This document shows positions 35,308-46,864 of a DNA stretch of 64,000 bases, piece after piece. A model generated the notes under the pieces. It saw only the letters and a program-made list of their open reading frames with translations. It did not search any database and was not told the DNA's origin. Positions within the stretch are counted from its first letter, which is position 1, and every line of letters starts with the position of its first letter. The position numbers and the translations under genes were made by a program. The stretch spans positions 46,675,343-46,739,342 of the forward strand of contig CM064669.1 in assembly GCA_032717465.1 (NCBI GenBank), read 5' to 3'. The DNA comes from Coenobita brevimanus. Taxonomy: Eukaryota; Arthropoda; Malacostraca; Decapoda; Coenobitidae.

Positions 35308-35513
35308 ATTTAGTCGGGAAAGGAAACTCCCTAACACTTCTTCCTTAGCGATTTATATTTGGATATGAATGGTTAATATCCTTTTATACGTCCTTTATGG
35401 AGAGTACGGCGATATTGGAAGGTATATGTAACAGGGAAGAGGAGAGTAAGGTTTAATAAGTAAAATAAATTGCTTAGGTAAAGATGTTAGGGAACTTCCT
35501 CAACCGACAAGAA
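35308..35513 (+). mobile_element. MITE-like family A, copy 2
   Basis: Left end GTCGGGAAAGGAAACTCCC, then TTCCTTAGCGATTTAT. Right end TAAATTGCTTAGG, then TTCCTCAACCGACAAGAA. About 206 bp, and the interior resembles copy 5 (TAACATCC/TATCCTTTTATACG). Confidence 0.87.
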
Positions 35514-36149
35514 TACGGCTGAAAGACTACGGTATCTGTTCTATGAAAGAAAAATATTGAGTGTTTGCAGGAAGGTTCTCTCCACCCACCAATCCCTCCG
35601 ACAGAAACCAGGCAAAAGTTGGAGAGAAAAGAGAGGGAAAGATGGAAAAGAGAGAAGAGGGAAAAAGAAGGGAGGAAATAAAGGAGGAGGGAAGGGGAGG
35701 AGGGAAGACAGGGGCGTGGAGGGAAAAGGTAGGAGAGAAGAGAAAGAGAGGTTATGGTAAAGAAAATGTGACAACAGAGAAGTGGAAGTAAAGAGAAGAG
35801 GAGACAGGGAGACAAGAAAAGAGGACATGACACTAGGAAGGGAAGAAATGAGAGGAAAAATGGGAGAGTAAAGGGTGGTGATGAGAGATGGAGGAAATAA
35901 AATGGGAGAGAATAGGAGGAGGGAGGGTGGAAGGTGAATGGATGGAAAAAGAACGAGGAAAAAAGGCGAGAAAAGGGAGGCATAAAGAGAAGGAGAAAAA
36001 GAGATAGAGAAGAGAGAGGGAAGAAATAAAATGGGATAGAAATGAAGGAGGAAGGATGGAGGGATAGAGGGAGGGAAGTAAGGGGAGGGAAAGAGGGAGG
36101 GAGGGACGGAGATAAGAGGAAGGAAAGAGGGAGGAAGATCAAAAGTCCA
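35514..36149 (+). repeat. Polypurine tract
   Basis: After about 75 bp of mixed sequence, A/G-rich DNA runs from about 35610 to 36140. No gene. Confidence 0.85.
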
Positions 36150-36856
36150 CTGAGGTCCTCCTAACCTAATCCAATACACCTTTCTCTTAACTTCTTCTGA
36201 TCCAATCTATCGCACGTCTCCAACCCTGTATCTATCTAGACCTGCCTTATCCCATTCACTGTTCCCATCCGTAATCTAACTAATCCATCCATCCATCCAT
36301 CCATCTTACTCTAATTAATCTGGCCCAGTTTAACCTAATCTAATCTATCATTTCACTTTCTTTTTAATTTCCTCTGATCTCTTCTATCATAATTGTCTCA
36401 CCTTTCCTTACCTACGTCTCTCCTGACCTACCTTATCTCTTTCACCAGTCTCATACTTAGATTTATATTTGCGGTACACTAACTAAGTATACCGTAATTT
36501 AGCCCAACCTAATCAAACTTCACCCAGCCTAACTCAGCCTAACTTTTTCCATCGTGTTCCGTTCTTCCCCAGGTTTCCGCTACCCAGTCATGCCTCCTTT
36601 ACATGTGTTATAAACTGCTATCATCTAACCCAACTTATTCTAGTCTACCCTAATTTATTCTAAGCTAGTCTGACCTAACGACTCAGCCTTACTTAACCTA
36701 GCTCAATCCTAGCCTATCCTTAAAATAAATAGAGAGATAGATAGGTAGGTAGGCAGGTAGATAGATAGACATAGTAGTAGCAAAGAGGAAAAAGGTTTTT
36801 ATCTATCTGCCCAGTGTGAAGTCTTATCTAAGCTATGTAAAATTTCTTGGCAGTTG

Positions 36857-36899
<43 letters not shown>

Positions 36900-37034
36900 T
36901 CACCCTACTGGTAGAGTTAACCGCATAATACCTACCACCCCCACCCAAAATAACTGAACTAACTCTAACCTATCCAAACTTTTTCTTCTTCCCTAACCCC
37001 ATCTAATCGGATCTAATTCATCCTAACAGCCCCG

Positions 37035-37218
37035 TATTTCGGTTGAGGAAGCTCCATAACACCTCTTCCTAAGCGATTTATTTTGCCTATTACTACTTAA
37101 TATCCTCCTCTGTGTCACATACTCTACAATAACACCACACTAATCAGCCTTAAACAACTCATCCAAAAAATAAATCGCTAAGGAAGAGGTGCTAGGGAGC
37201 TTACTTACCCGACGAGAA
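37035..37218 (+). mobile_element. MITE-like family A, copy 3
   Basis: Left end CGGTTGAGGAAGCTCC, then CTAAGCGATTTATTTT. Right end AAAATAAATCGCTAAGGAAG, then GGGAGCTTACTTACCCGACG. At 184 bp it is the shortest copy, with a diverged centre. Confidence 0.87.
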
Positions 37219-37272
37219 TAAGAACCCCAGTCAAATGTGCTACAGTTAAGCCAAATGAACCCTACATCATCG

Positions 37273-37488
37273 TACAGTTCTTTCACCTTAACTTGGCCCA
37301 GATTTTCGTCCTCTTGCTGCTTATTTCATGTGGCTCAGTGGCAGATTAAGACAAAATAGCGGCTCTACATCCTTTCCATAGCACTTCTTCGTGACTAGCA
37401 TCATATTCTAGTATTAATCTTATGTGATAGCTCGTCATTCAGCATGGAGAGGTGGCGATTTTAGGCTAACTTAGAGTACAAGACGTAA
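37273..37488 (+). mobile_element. MITE-like family B, copy 3
   Basis: Left end TTTCACCTTAACTTGGCCC. Internal GTGGCTCAGTGGCAGATTAA and GCACTTCTTCGTGACTAGCA. Right end GATTTTAGGCTAACTTAGAG. It lies only 55 bp after a family A copy. Confidence 0.85.
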
Positions 37489-38523
37489 ACTCTATCATTT
37501 TCACATCCATTCAAAATACATCTAACAAACTGATTTATTCTACTTGTATACAAACTAATACAACCTAATTCATTCTCGTCATAAGTAGAACAGATTTGAT
37601 CCCATTTTTTTTTTCTCATTAATAGGCTAACGTAACCTAGACTAATTCAACTTCCATTATTTTATTTACACATACAATCTAATCTAACTTAAATACTGTA
37701 CTCACATGTAATCTAACTTAGCCTAAATTACCCTAGCTTTACCTGACCGTAATTATATTCCTCACATGGTATAGCCTAATTTACTTTCCTCACTAATAAT
37801 AAAGTCTGTTTTTGGTTACCGTAGTTTATTTTAATGACATTTAATCAAGTATAATCTTCGTTACGTAACTTTTTTTCTACCCACGTATAACCTACCCTAC
37901 CCTACCCTACTCTACCCTACCCTACCCTACCCTACCCTACCCTACTCTAACCTAACTTAACTTAACCTACCCTACCCTAACTTAATCTAACCCACCCAAA
38001 GCTAACCTAACCTAGCGGAATCTGAACTTACCTTATACGTTACCTTACCTGCCTTAACCTACCCTGGCATTTAACCAATTCATTCTCTCACATCTAATCT
38101 AATCAAAGTGAACCTTGCCTAACCTACCCATAATTCACTGGACTAACACCTAACCTAATCGACCCTAATCTAACCTTATGCAGTCTTTCTCATCCTCTCC
38201 AAACTTCCCCTACTCAGTCTCATTTGTCTCATTACACCTGTCTAATTCCACCTTTGTTTTACCGTCAATTATCTTTCTGCTCACCTGTCTCTTTATCATA
38301 TCCTCTCCTACTCATTATCTCCCTCTTTCACTTCCCTTTCTCATTTCCACTTCCTTACCTCCTGCCCTCCTCCTCATTTACCACCTCAGTTGATTCTTAA
38401 TATTCCTCCTCCTCCTCTTCTAGTCCTCTCATCTCTTCTCTTCTCTTCATACTATTTCTTCTTTCTTCTTCTGCTTTATTTGGATTCTTTTCCCCATTTC
38501 CGTTTTATTTCTCTTTTTTTCTT

Positions 38524-38611
38524 GTCTCTTTTTTATATTCATTTCCTCTGTATGTCTTCTTTCTTGTCTCTTTTTTATATTCATTTCCTCTGTATGTCTT
38601 CTTTCTTTGTC
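38524..38611 (+). repeat. 42-bp near-exact tandem duplication
   Basis: Two adjacent copies of a 42-bp unit containing CTTTTTTATATTCATTTCC and TGTATGTCTTCTTTC. Recent by appearance. Confidence 0.92.
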
Positions 38612-39247
38612 TCTTCCTCGTCACGGTTCTTTTTCCTTTCATTCTTTCCTCCTTCTGTTCCCTCTCTCTCCTCCCTTCCTCCTTTTCCTCCCTTTCATTA
38701 CCTTGTTTCCTTTCCTCCACTCAGTTCTAGTCTTCCTTCTTCCCTTCATCCTCTGCTTCTTTTGTTTGCTCTATTTCTCAACCTCCTTCTCTCCCCCTTC
38801 TCTTCCTCTTCTCTCCCTCCCTCTTTAATACCTTTCCTCCTTCTCTCCTTTTTATCCTTTTGTTTATCTTTGCATCCTTATCGCCTTCTCCTTTCTTCCC
38901 TTTCTTTTTCTTCCTCCCTTCTTTCTCTTCCTTTTTTCTTTCTTCTTCTTTACCTCTTTTCCTCTTTCTTCTTTTCTCTTTGTCTTTCATCTTTACCTTC
39001 TTTGCTCTTCCTTTTCTTCCCTTTGTCTTTCTTCTTTACCTCGTTTCTTCCTTTTTTTCTTTGCCTGTCTTCTTTACCTCCTTTCCTCTTCCTTCTCTTC
39101 CCATCGTCTCTCTCTACCTCCTTTCCTTGCTACTCATCTCATCTTCCCTCCTTCTTCCCTTCCTACTTTACGACCTCTTTCCTTCTTAGTTTTAACTATT
39201 TGTATCCTCTTGCTTTCCTTTCCTTTCTTTTGTGTCCTTCCCTCCCC

Positions 39248-39285
<38 letters not shown>

Positions 39286-39505
39286 ACACACTTTCACCCA
39301 AAATTTCACTCGATTTTCTCCCTCTCTCCTTTTCTCATTCCAACTTTTTCTCACTTTTTCTCCTAATTATTTGCCGTATCTAAATTTTCTCTCTTTTTTT
39401 CGAGCTTCTCTTTTTCCCTTCGTAAATTTCTCTCTCTCATTTACATACCTTCTTTTCATGTCCTTCTTAATGTCCTCTCTCTTCCTTCCACCTCCCCCTC
39501 CTCTC

Positions 39506-39508
<3 letters not shown>

Positions 39509-39589
<81 letters not shown>
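39509..39589 (+). repeat. (TG)n microsatellite
   Basis: About 40 TG units inside the pyrimidine-rich tract. Confidence 0.96.
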
Positions 39590-39591
<2 letters not shown>

Positions 39592-39854
39592 CTACCCCTT
39601 CCTCCTTCTCCCCAGTCCCCTCCCCCCCTCTCTCTCTCTCCAGCACAGAGTCAACATCCCCCCATCCCCCTCTCCACCCCCCCACCCTTCTTTCCCCTCC
39701 TCCCCGCCACCTCCATTTGATGCCTCGCCTTCCCTCTTTCCTTTTCCTGTAATTTTCTTTTTCCTTTCTTTTATTGTCTTCCTCTTCTTGCTCCTCATCG
39801 TCATAAAATTTTCTCTCTCTTTTTATTTAGTTTTCCACCCTTATTCGTTTCTTT

Positions 39855-39895
<41 letters not shown>

Positions 39896-40585
39896 CTTTT
39901 TCTTCATAGTCTCTTTTTTTAAACCTCGCTTTTTCTTTCTCTCCTATCTTTTTACCACATCCCCTTTTACTCTCTTTTTTTCTTTATTTTATCTTTAATT
40001 ATTTTCTCTTTTTTTCTTTCACTAACGCCTATCTTTTTTTCTCTCTCTCAAAATCTTGATTGTAATTTCTCTGCTTTCCATTTCTTCTCTTCTTTAATTT
40101 TCATCTCTTTATCTTCTTATCTTTAAAATTATCTCACATTATCACTTTCTTTCTTTTTTTCCATCCCTCTCTTTCCATCTCATCTCACTTTATAATCTTG
40201 CCGCTTTTCTTTCTCTGCCTTTAAACCTTCCTACTCTTTTCTTCCTCTTCTTTGTAATATAATCATGTCTCTTTTCCCTCTCTCTTTTATGGCATTCCCC
40301 CCATCTTCTTTTCTCTCTTTTTTTCTCTTTATTCTTCTTTCTCTTTTCTCTATACCAATCTGTCTTCTTTTTTTTTCTCTTCTACTATGTGCGGTTTCCC
40401 TCTTCTTCCTCCTCTTCTCTATCACAGTGTCTCTTCTCTTGTTCCATTTCTCTTTTCTCCTTGTTTCATAAAATTAATCTTTCCTCCTTTCTTTCACTTG
40501 CAGTTTACTTTTTTCCCTCCCTTCTTTCTCTCTTTAAGATAGTCCCCCCCTCCCCTCTCTCTCTCTCTCTCTCTCTCTCTCCAGT

Positions 40586-40731
40586 CAGGGCGCAAGAAGA
40601 CCATAGCTATTCTCTGCCAGGAAGAAGAAAGAGAGAGAGAGAGAAAGAGGTGAAATAAAAAGGAAAATCTGCAGATGAGAGAGTGAAATATTATTACTCA
40701 TACAGACTGAGGAAGACGAGGGATATGAAAA

Positions 40732-40808
<77 letters not shown>
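40586..40808 (+). repeat. Short purine patch and (CA)n
   Basis: Mixed sequence with AG repeats near 40625-40650, then (CA)n at 40733-40808. Confidence 0.9.
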
Positions 40809-40809
<1 letters not shown>

Positions 40810-41430
40810 CACCGAAGCATTCATTCATCCATTTGCCTTTATCTCTTGTATTTCTGAAGTTTTTGGACCCAGCCTTAACAGTTTTATTCATAACATATAT
40901 ATATATATATTTTTTTTTCTCATAATCTTTTTTGGCATACCACTGACATTTTTTTTTTTTCACATTCTTTTCAAATTCATGGTAATCCTCTTTTCATTAT
41001 TTTCTGCTGTTTTTTATTTTATTTTATTAGTAATGCATTGGATATTTGAGGAATCTTCGACCCTGTGTGGCAAAAAATATTCAGTTCTCGCACGACCCTC
41101 TTATAAGTTCTGCCCCGCCTTGTGTATCATCATTATTTTCCTTACTCTTCGTTCTGTAGCTACTGTTTTAGATGACCGTTGTTTTTCTTGGCTTATCATT
41201 AGTGCAGTTCCTTAGGGTCATGATCCTCACCAGCTCTCTTCCTCGTAAAAGTAAATAGCCATCAAAGCCTAACATCTACCTCTACCACCTCATACACAGG
41301 TCACTCGAACGTTCACTTTTCTACATGGCATTATTGGGTAGTTTTATTTTTTTTGTACTTTTTATGTAAAGAAGAAGGAACCAAAGGTCAGAAAAAACTC
41401 AGTTCCTCTTTCTTTCAAGTCACCATTTTG
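40809..41430. other. T-rich spacer, no gene
   Basis: Short (TA)n at 40895-40910, T runs, and ordinary sequence. The 78-codon + frame at 40979-41215 has no recognisable domain and is not called. Confidence 0.5.
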
Positions 41431-41636
41431 TTCTCATCGGTTCAGGAAGCTCCCGAAAACCTTTTCCTCAGCGATTTATTCTCCATACTATGACTCATTA
41501 CTCTCTTGTATGTGGTTTTTATCTTTTAAACACTAACATATCAGGAAACATAATACACAAAGGGATATCAATAAACTGTATGCAAAAATAAATCGGTAAG
41601 GAAAAGGTGTTAGGGGGCTTCATTAACCGAGGAGAA
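41431..41636 (+). mobile_element. MITE-like family A, copy 4
   Basis: Left end TTCTCATCGGTTCAGGAAGC, then CTCAGCGATTTATTCT. Right end AAATAAATCGGTAAGGAAAA, then CATTAACCGAGGAGAA. 206 bp with the most complete outer ends. Confidence 0.9.
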
Positions 41637-41816
41637 TGCGGGCGCAAGATCTTTCCTTCATCAGAACTCTACTTACCCCTACATTCATCAGTCATCTTGG
41701 TGTTCTCCTATCTTGTGACCTAACGTGAAAAGATCGTATCATTTTCCATGCTCCATCAGCTTAGCAAATGTTGGGTATGAAATCAGTGCTGTATTTAACC
41801 CTGTTCAGTTATACAG

Positions 41817-41901
<85 letters not shown>

Positions 41902-41955
41902 AATACAAACAACTCTAAACAGGACTGAATCAAATGCTCTTCTCTCACAGCCCCC

Positions 41956-42017
<62 letters not shown>
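41637..42017 (+). repeat. Spacer with long (GT)n and (TC)n
   Basis: Mixed sequence, then (GT)n at 41819-41900, about 55 bp of unique DNA, then (TC)n at 41960-42017. Confidence 0.92.
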
Positions 42018-42023
<6 letters not shown>

Positions 42024-42290
42024 ATGGCCACTGCTCCTCTAAACTCTCTTCTTGCATCCGTTTCCCATTACTGTTGGAATGCTGGGCCTTTCTAGCCACA
42101 CGCTGTTAATTATTTTCTCACCAGTTCTCTGATGTAAGATTTAACCCGAACTCTCTAGTATTTTATAAACAATTAGTCATCTCTGGAACTCTCTGTCTCT
42201 TTCTTTTCTTTCCTTCTGCCTATGACCTCCAAACACAGTGTACTCGCATTCAGGCATCTCTGTATGAAAGGAACTTCACTTTATGTTTTT
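42018..42290 (+). pseudogene. Probable LINE reverse-transcriptase C-terminal fragment, frameshifted
   Basis: One frame reads SHGHCSSKLSSCIRFP before a stop at 42107-42109. Another gives WNSLS at 42184. A third gives SAYDLQTQCTR at 42215. In LINEs from crustaceans and other arthropods the order GxCS-ELxxCIPPP, then LWNSLPxSVFP, then YDLxxFK marks the RT C-terminus (from memory). The order here fits, with two frame changes. Alternative: chance similarity in pyrimidine-rich DNA. Confidence 0.4.
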
Positions 42291-42636
42291 GATTTCTGTA
42301 AGAGTCAACGTTTGCTGGATCTCTTATTTCGTCTGCATAAAGGAGCACTGTAACAAACAGGAAAAAGACAGGAATCAGTGAAGTTAATTAAAAAAAAAAA
42401 ACAGCAATGATAAGGAGATTGTAGGTCAGACGCAATTCTGACTGACCTTCCTCTCTCAACAAAACGAAAAAAATAAGTAGCGGGTAAATAAAAAAAGAGA
42501 AAAGAGCTGAAAAATAATAAGGCCTGATTGGGTAAAATAGAGACTGAACTTTGGCAACATCGAGAGGCTTCTAGTGCTTTGGGGTGAAAAAAATGAAGGG
42601 CAGGTAAAAATGAGGCTTGATGCTGAGAGTAATGAC
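42291..42636. other. Mixed spacer, no gene
   Basis: A-rich with ordinary composition. No feature recognised. Confidence 0.5.
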
Positions 42637-42668
42637 GTGTGTGTGTGTGAGTGTGTGTGTGTGAGTGT

Positions 42669-42726
<58 letters not shown>

Positions 42727-42735
42727 GGGGGGGTG
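42637..42735 (+). repeat. (GT)n with G run
   Basis: (GT)n with GAGTG interruptions from about 42637 to 42723, then a run of G. Confidence 0.93.
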
Positions 42736-43029
42736 AGAGAAAGTGAGAGACAGAGAGACACAGAAATATTGGTAAAAGAAAGTGTCCAACAGCTTTGTGA
42801 GGTCTGTGTTGGTTTGTCTCTCGTTTGTGTGGCTCGACAGGGTGGAAAGCGGAGGATAGATTTTAACACAATTCCGCCGCTGCAAAGGCTGGTAAATGGT
42901 CAGGGAGATGGGATAGGGAATAGATAAATGGATGGCATAGGAAGTGGGATATTGGGATGGAGAATGGATAAAAGGGATGCAGAGGAAAATGGAGATCAGG
43001 ATGGGGGAAAGATAAAGGATGAAACAGGA

Positions 43030-43880
43030 AGAGGGTAATGGAAAGAGTGATGACTTTTCTGATAGGCTATGAAAGATTGATTCCTACCAGGTGTTACAGG
43101 AAGAGTGATTGCTTAAAGTGTTTTCATGACTATTTTTTTCTTCCCTTCTTTTTGTTTCTAAGTGCAAAGTGTTAGGTAGGCAGATGTGAATTTTCAGCGA
43201 GGTTACAGAGGAAGAGAATGATGGATAAAGGATTGTCTTGACTATGAAAATCCAAGTGTTGATGAAAATGAAAGAGAGATGCAGTAAGGAATTGTCGTGA
43301 CTGGCTTCGTCTTGTAGCTGTGGGTTGAAAGTACTGACGGTGTTGGGATGGAGAGTTTCCCAAGAGTTAAAGAGGGATAGAGTATTTCCCTAATTGGCTC
43401 AAAAACTTCAAAGCCTGAGTAACTTTAGAGGAAGACGGATGAAGAAATTTTAATGACTGGTTTCCTCTTAAAGTTCCAAAAGTTATATAAGTTAGAGTTT
43501 CCAAATACATACATAGGAAAGGGTAGAATGAAAAGGGGGTTGTCCAAAGTAGCTCTGAAATGTCAAAGATTGAGTAATATTCGAAAAAGATGGACTTGGG
43601 AACTTAAAATGTTTAGCTCCCCTTTTAATTCCAATTATTTACGTAGGCAAATGAGATAGTGTTTGCAAAGAGATACGTAAGAAGAGGTGGATTAAATAGG
43701 GAACTGCTTTATTGACTCTTAAAGTTCAGAGTCTGCTTATTATTAAAGGGAGACGGATTAATAAACTTTCGTGATTGGTTTCCCCTTAAAGTCGAGAGGA
43801 TTCCAAATGAAGAAAATGGAGAAGGGGATTGTGCTGTTTGTCCTTTTCATTCCTCAGGTTGGTAAATTTAAGTGGTTATA
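43030..43880 (+). repeat. Degenerate about 160-bp satellite-like repeat
   Basis: Landmark blocks recur near 43413, 43567 and 43731: a CTGAGTAACTTTAGAGGAAG type block, a GACGGATGAAGAAATTTT type block, then TGGTTTCCTCTTAAAGTTCC. Spacing is 154-164 bp. Fainter copies extend left to about 43030. Strongly diverged and non-coding. Confidence 0.65.
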
Positions 43881-43913
43881 GAACAGGGCATTTCTGATTG
43901 ACCTGCTGCCCTT

Positions 43914-43916
<3 letters not shown>

Positions 43917-43996
<80 letters not shown>
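43917..43996 (+). repeat. (CA)n microsatellite
   Basis: About 40 CA units ending in CGCACGCGCG. Confidence 0.96.
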
Positions 43997-44000
<4 letters not shown>

Positions 44001-44132
44001 GCGCGCCACCAAAGCATCCCTAATTTTTCCAGCCCACGAGCTTAGTAAGATCCAGAAGTAATTAAAAAAAAAAAAAAAAAAAGGAAAAAAGAAGCAGCAT
44101 CATAAATCCATTGACACATTAGAGCCTCCTAA

Positions 44133-44332
44133 TTTCTCGGCTCCCTCCCTAAAACCTACTCCTTAGTGATTTATTTTTGGATTGGATATTTAACATCCTT
44201 TTGTATGTAATTCATGCAGAGTAATGGCGATAGTGGAATGAGTTACGTAACACAGTAGGGAAAAGGAAGCTGTAATAAGTATAATAAATCGCTTAGGAAA
44301 AGGTGTTAGGGAGCTTCCTTAACCGACGAGAA
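44133..44332 (+). mobile_element. MITE-like family A, copy 5
   Basis: Left end TTCTCGGCTCCCTCCCTAAA (a small deletion relative to the other copies), then CTTAGTGATTTATTTTTGG. Right end AATAAATCGCTTAGGAAAAG, then CTTCCTTAACCGACGAGAA. Confidence 0.88.
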
Positions 44333-44339
44333 CTACCGG

Positions 44340-44600
44340 CCCATCCATCTTCCTCTCAGGTGCTGGAGAGGGGCGCTTTCACGTGGTGGCACCGATATGA
44401 TTGGGCGGTGGAGCTTCCCAGGTATACACGCGTCCCTCAGTCCCCTACCTGTCGCCCAAAAGGAGGATGGTGGACTGGGGCAGAAGGGTAGCTTTGGCCT
44501 GCACTCCATCCCGTTCACATTCAGATAAGCCTGAGATTGCAACTACTATTACTACTACAACTACTGCTACTACTACTACTACTATTATTACTCCTGCTAG
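44340..44600 (+). mobile_element. SINE-like family C, copy 2
   Basis: Landmarks GGCGCTTTCACGTGGTGGCA, CAAAAGGAGGATGGTGGACT and TTTGGCCTGCACTCC, with an (ACT)n-like tail at about 44540-44590. It starts within 10-25 bp of the right end of MITE A copy 5. Confidence 0.68.
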
Positions 44601-44755
44601 TAACCTCCCCCCCCCTCACTACTTTCACCATCGCAGCCTCCTCCTCCGTCCACTTACCTTAATATCCCTTGCCTACCCACCTACCTAGTGTGTACCCTAC
44701 CTCTCACACCTGCCTAAATCGCACCTATACACAAATCGCTCTAATTCTCAACCCA

Positions 44756-44812
<57 letters not shown>

Positions 44813-44894
44813 CATCATCATCTTCATCATCATCATTGTTATTATCATTATTTTTGTTACGGTCACTTCTATTATCATTTATTATTAATATTAA

Positions 44895-44928
<34 letters not shown>

Positions 44929-44942
44929 ACTATAATTATTAT
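44756..44942 (+). repeat. (AAT)n / (ATT)n inverted trinucleotide array
   Basis: (AAT)n at 44756-44780, then (ATT)n, (ATC)n and mixed sequence, then (ATT)n to 44930. The AAT to ATT switch near 44780 makes a self-complementary junction. Confidence 0.92.
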
Positions 44943-44999
44943 GACAGTTGATGTCAAAACTAGGGTAAATTCAGAGAGTCACCAGTGAGAATATCAATC

Positions 45000-46450
45000 G
45001 CACTGCTCCCTCCTCCACCCCTTCCTCCCCACGCCTGGTCCTATTTCTTCCCTCTTCCCTCCCCTCATCAAAATTCTCCCCTTGCTTCCCCTTCCCCTCA
45101 TATAGGTAACTTTCCCCGTTCTCTCCTCACCTTTGTAATGTAATATTCATCTTAATTATCTACTTTTTTGCTACTTTCATCATCTACTCACGAGTGATCT
45201 TCCTGTTTCCCTCTTTCTCTTCCCTCATCAAGTTTTCTAGTTCTTTTTCTTCTCTCATTCCCTTCCTTTCTCCTTCCCTTCCTTCATTTCCTACTGATGC
45301 CCCTCGTCCTTTCCCCTCATCCATTTTCTGTTCTTCCCTACTTCAGTCCTCAATAATTCTTTTCCTCGGTTCCCTCACCCTCTCTTTCCCTATTTCTTTT
45401 TCTTCCATTTTTCCTTCCATCATCTTCTGTTTCTTCCTTTTCCCTCCTCTGAGCCATTTTTTTTTTCTCTAGTTCTTTTCTTCTTTCTTGACCCCCTTTT
45501 CTTCCTTCTTCCTTCAATCTCCCCATTCCTTCTCTCCTGCTTCTCCTGCTGCTCCTCCCCTTTCTTCCTGACGACATACTTCCTCCTCTATCTCTCTCTC
45601 TCCTTCCTTAAGTGTCTTTTCTCTCCTTCTTCTTACAGATTTTTCATCTCCTTTCTCTGTCCCAATCAGCCCTTTTCCTTTCTTTCCCTTTTTCTAGCTC
45701 TTGCCCCTCTTAAGCAGTCTTTATCGTCTTCTTTTTCCTTTAACTCCTCTTCCTTCCGTATTTCCCCCCTTTCCTTCGTGTTCTGACTCTCTTCAACCAA
45801 TCCTCCTCCTCCTCTTTCCCTCCCTTTCGGCTCCCTTTCTCTCTCATTTAGCCCTACCCAGCTAATTCTCTTCTCTCCCTTTCCTCCTCGTCTCCTCCTT
45901 CCCCTTCCTCCTCCCTCCGCCTCTCTTCCCTCCCTGTCCTCTTCCCTCCCCTTCCTTCTCCCTCTGCCTCTCTTCCCTCCCCTTTCTCCTCCCTCCGCCT
46001 CTTTCTTCTCCCCTTTGAGTTCTTGTCCTCCTAAGACAGTCCTCATCCTCTTCTTCCCTCCCTCCCCTTCTTACTTCTCCTTTGAATTCGTACCTCTTCA
46101 GCCATCCTCTCTCCCCCTCCCTCCCTCCCTCCCTCCCTCTTCCCTTCGCTTCGTTCCCTCCTCTTCATTTTCATTTCTTTTCCTTCTTCCGGATTACTTC
46201 GTCTTCTTCTTCCTCCCCCCCTTCCTCCTCACTTCCCTCCCTGTTCCCTGTTCTACTTAATCAATCCTCCTCCTTCATTCCCTTTATCTTCCCTTCCTCA
46301 CTTACGTCCCTACTCAATTCCCCCATCTCTCCTCCTCTTCCACCCCTTTCGAGTTCTTACCTTTCTCAACCAACCCTACTTTCTCTTCTCCCTACTATTT
46401 CTTCACCTCCATCTGTTTCCTTTTCACTTCCGTCACTTCTCCTTCCTCTT
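45000..46450 (+). repeat. Polypyrimidine tract
   Basis: C/T-rich + strand for about 1.4 kb. Within 45700-46160 a loose repeat of GAGTTCTTRCCTCCT-like blocks recurs at intervals near 60-110 bp. No gene. Confidence 0.88.
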
Positions 46451-46864
46451 TTTATCTGCGGCGAAGCCGACAGGTCTATAAGTGGTACACCTGGGGGATC
46501 TTTTTTTTCTTCTTCGAGGAAAGTTGGAAAATCTGCTCTTGGAGAGCTCTGAGCGATTTTCTTATGAATTTTGAACTGATTCAACATGTCAGCTGTTGCG
46601 TCAGAGATTATCAGGCGATTTTCTGTTGCGGTTATAAAGAGGCATTTAAGACACATTCTTTATGAAATATAAGGTTGTTCAGCTTGAATTTTTGAGCTGA
46701 TTTGACATGCCAGCTGTTGCATTAGCTGATGCATCGGCTGATTATTTAGCAATTTTCGGTCTTTAACATAAGGATGCATATTAATACAACAATTTCACAT
46801 ATTCTATGAGTTTCAGAGAGAGAAACTTTTAAAAATTGGCTGAAATAGTTTCGCCACAGGTCTG
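46451..46864 (+). repeat. Diverged direct repeat of about 120 bp
   Basis: TGAATTTTGAACTGATTCAA and CATGTCAGCTGTTGC (46565-46600) recur as TGAATTTTTGAGCTGATTTG and CATGCCAGCTGTTGC (46686-46725). Each is followed by GATTTTC or AATTTTC. The 5' part (46455-46555) contains GGCGAAGCCGACAGG and CTTCGAGGAAAG and may belong to a dispersed element I cannot name. Confidence 0.65.

Larger units (their letters stand above)
36150..38170 (+). repeat. CCTAA/CCCTA-rich telomere-like region
   Basis: CTAACCTAACC, CCAACCTAATC and CTACCCTACC words recur over about 2 kb. They are most regular at 37885-37950, where CCCTA pentamers run with few breaks. The arthropod telomere unit is CCTAA/TTAGG, so the words resemble it, but the array is degenerate and holds other repeats. 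(GA)n lies at 36861-36896 and (TAGG/TAGA)n at 36730-36770. Two MITEs are inserted (37035, 37273). No gene. Confidence 0.7.
38171..40585 (+). repeat. 2.4 kb pyrimidine-rich tract
   Basis: C/T-rich to T-rich + strand with CTTCCTC, TTTTCTTT and CCCTCC words. (TC)n at 39253-39280, 39858-39892 and 40556-40581. The longest frame in the window (38390-39856, 488 codons) is Ser/Leu/Phe/Pro low complexity crossing a (TG)n array. Not a gene. Confidence 0.88.

Noticed and set aside
37885..37950. True chromosome-end telomere
   Set aside because: Only about 65 bp of regular CCCTA pentamers, not the pure CCTAA arthropod unit, with ordinary sequence on both sides.
38390..39856. 488-codon plus-strand open frame
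   Set aside because: Ser/Leu/Phe/Pro low complexity across a pyrimidine tract, a 42-bp duplication and a (TG)n array. No domain, and equivalent frames exist wherever C/T runs occur.
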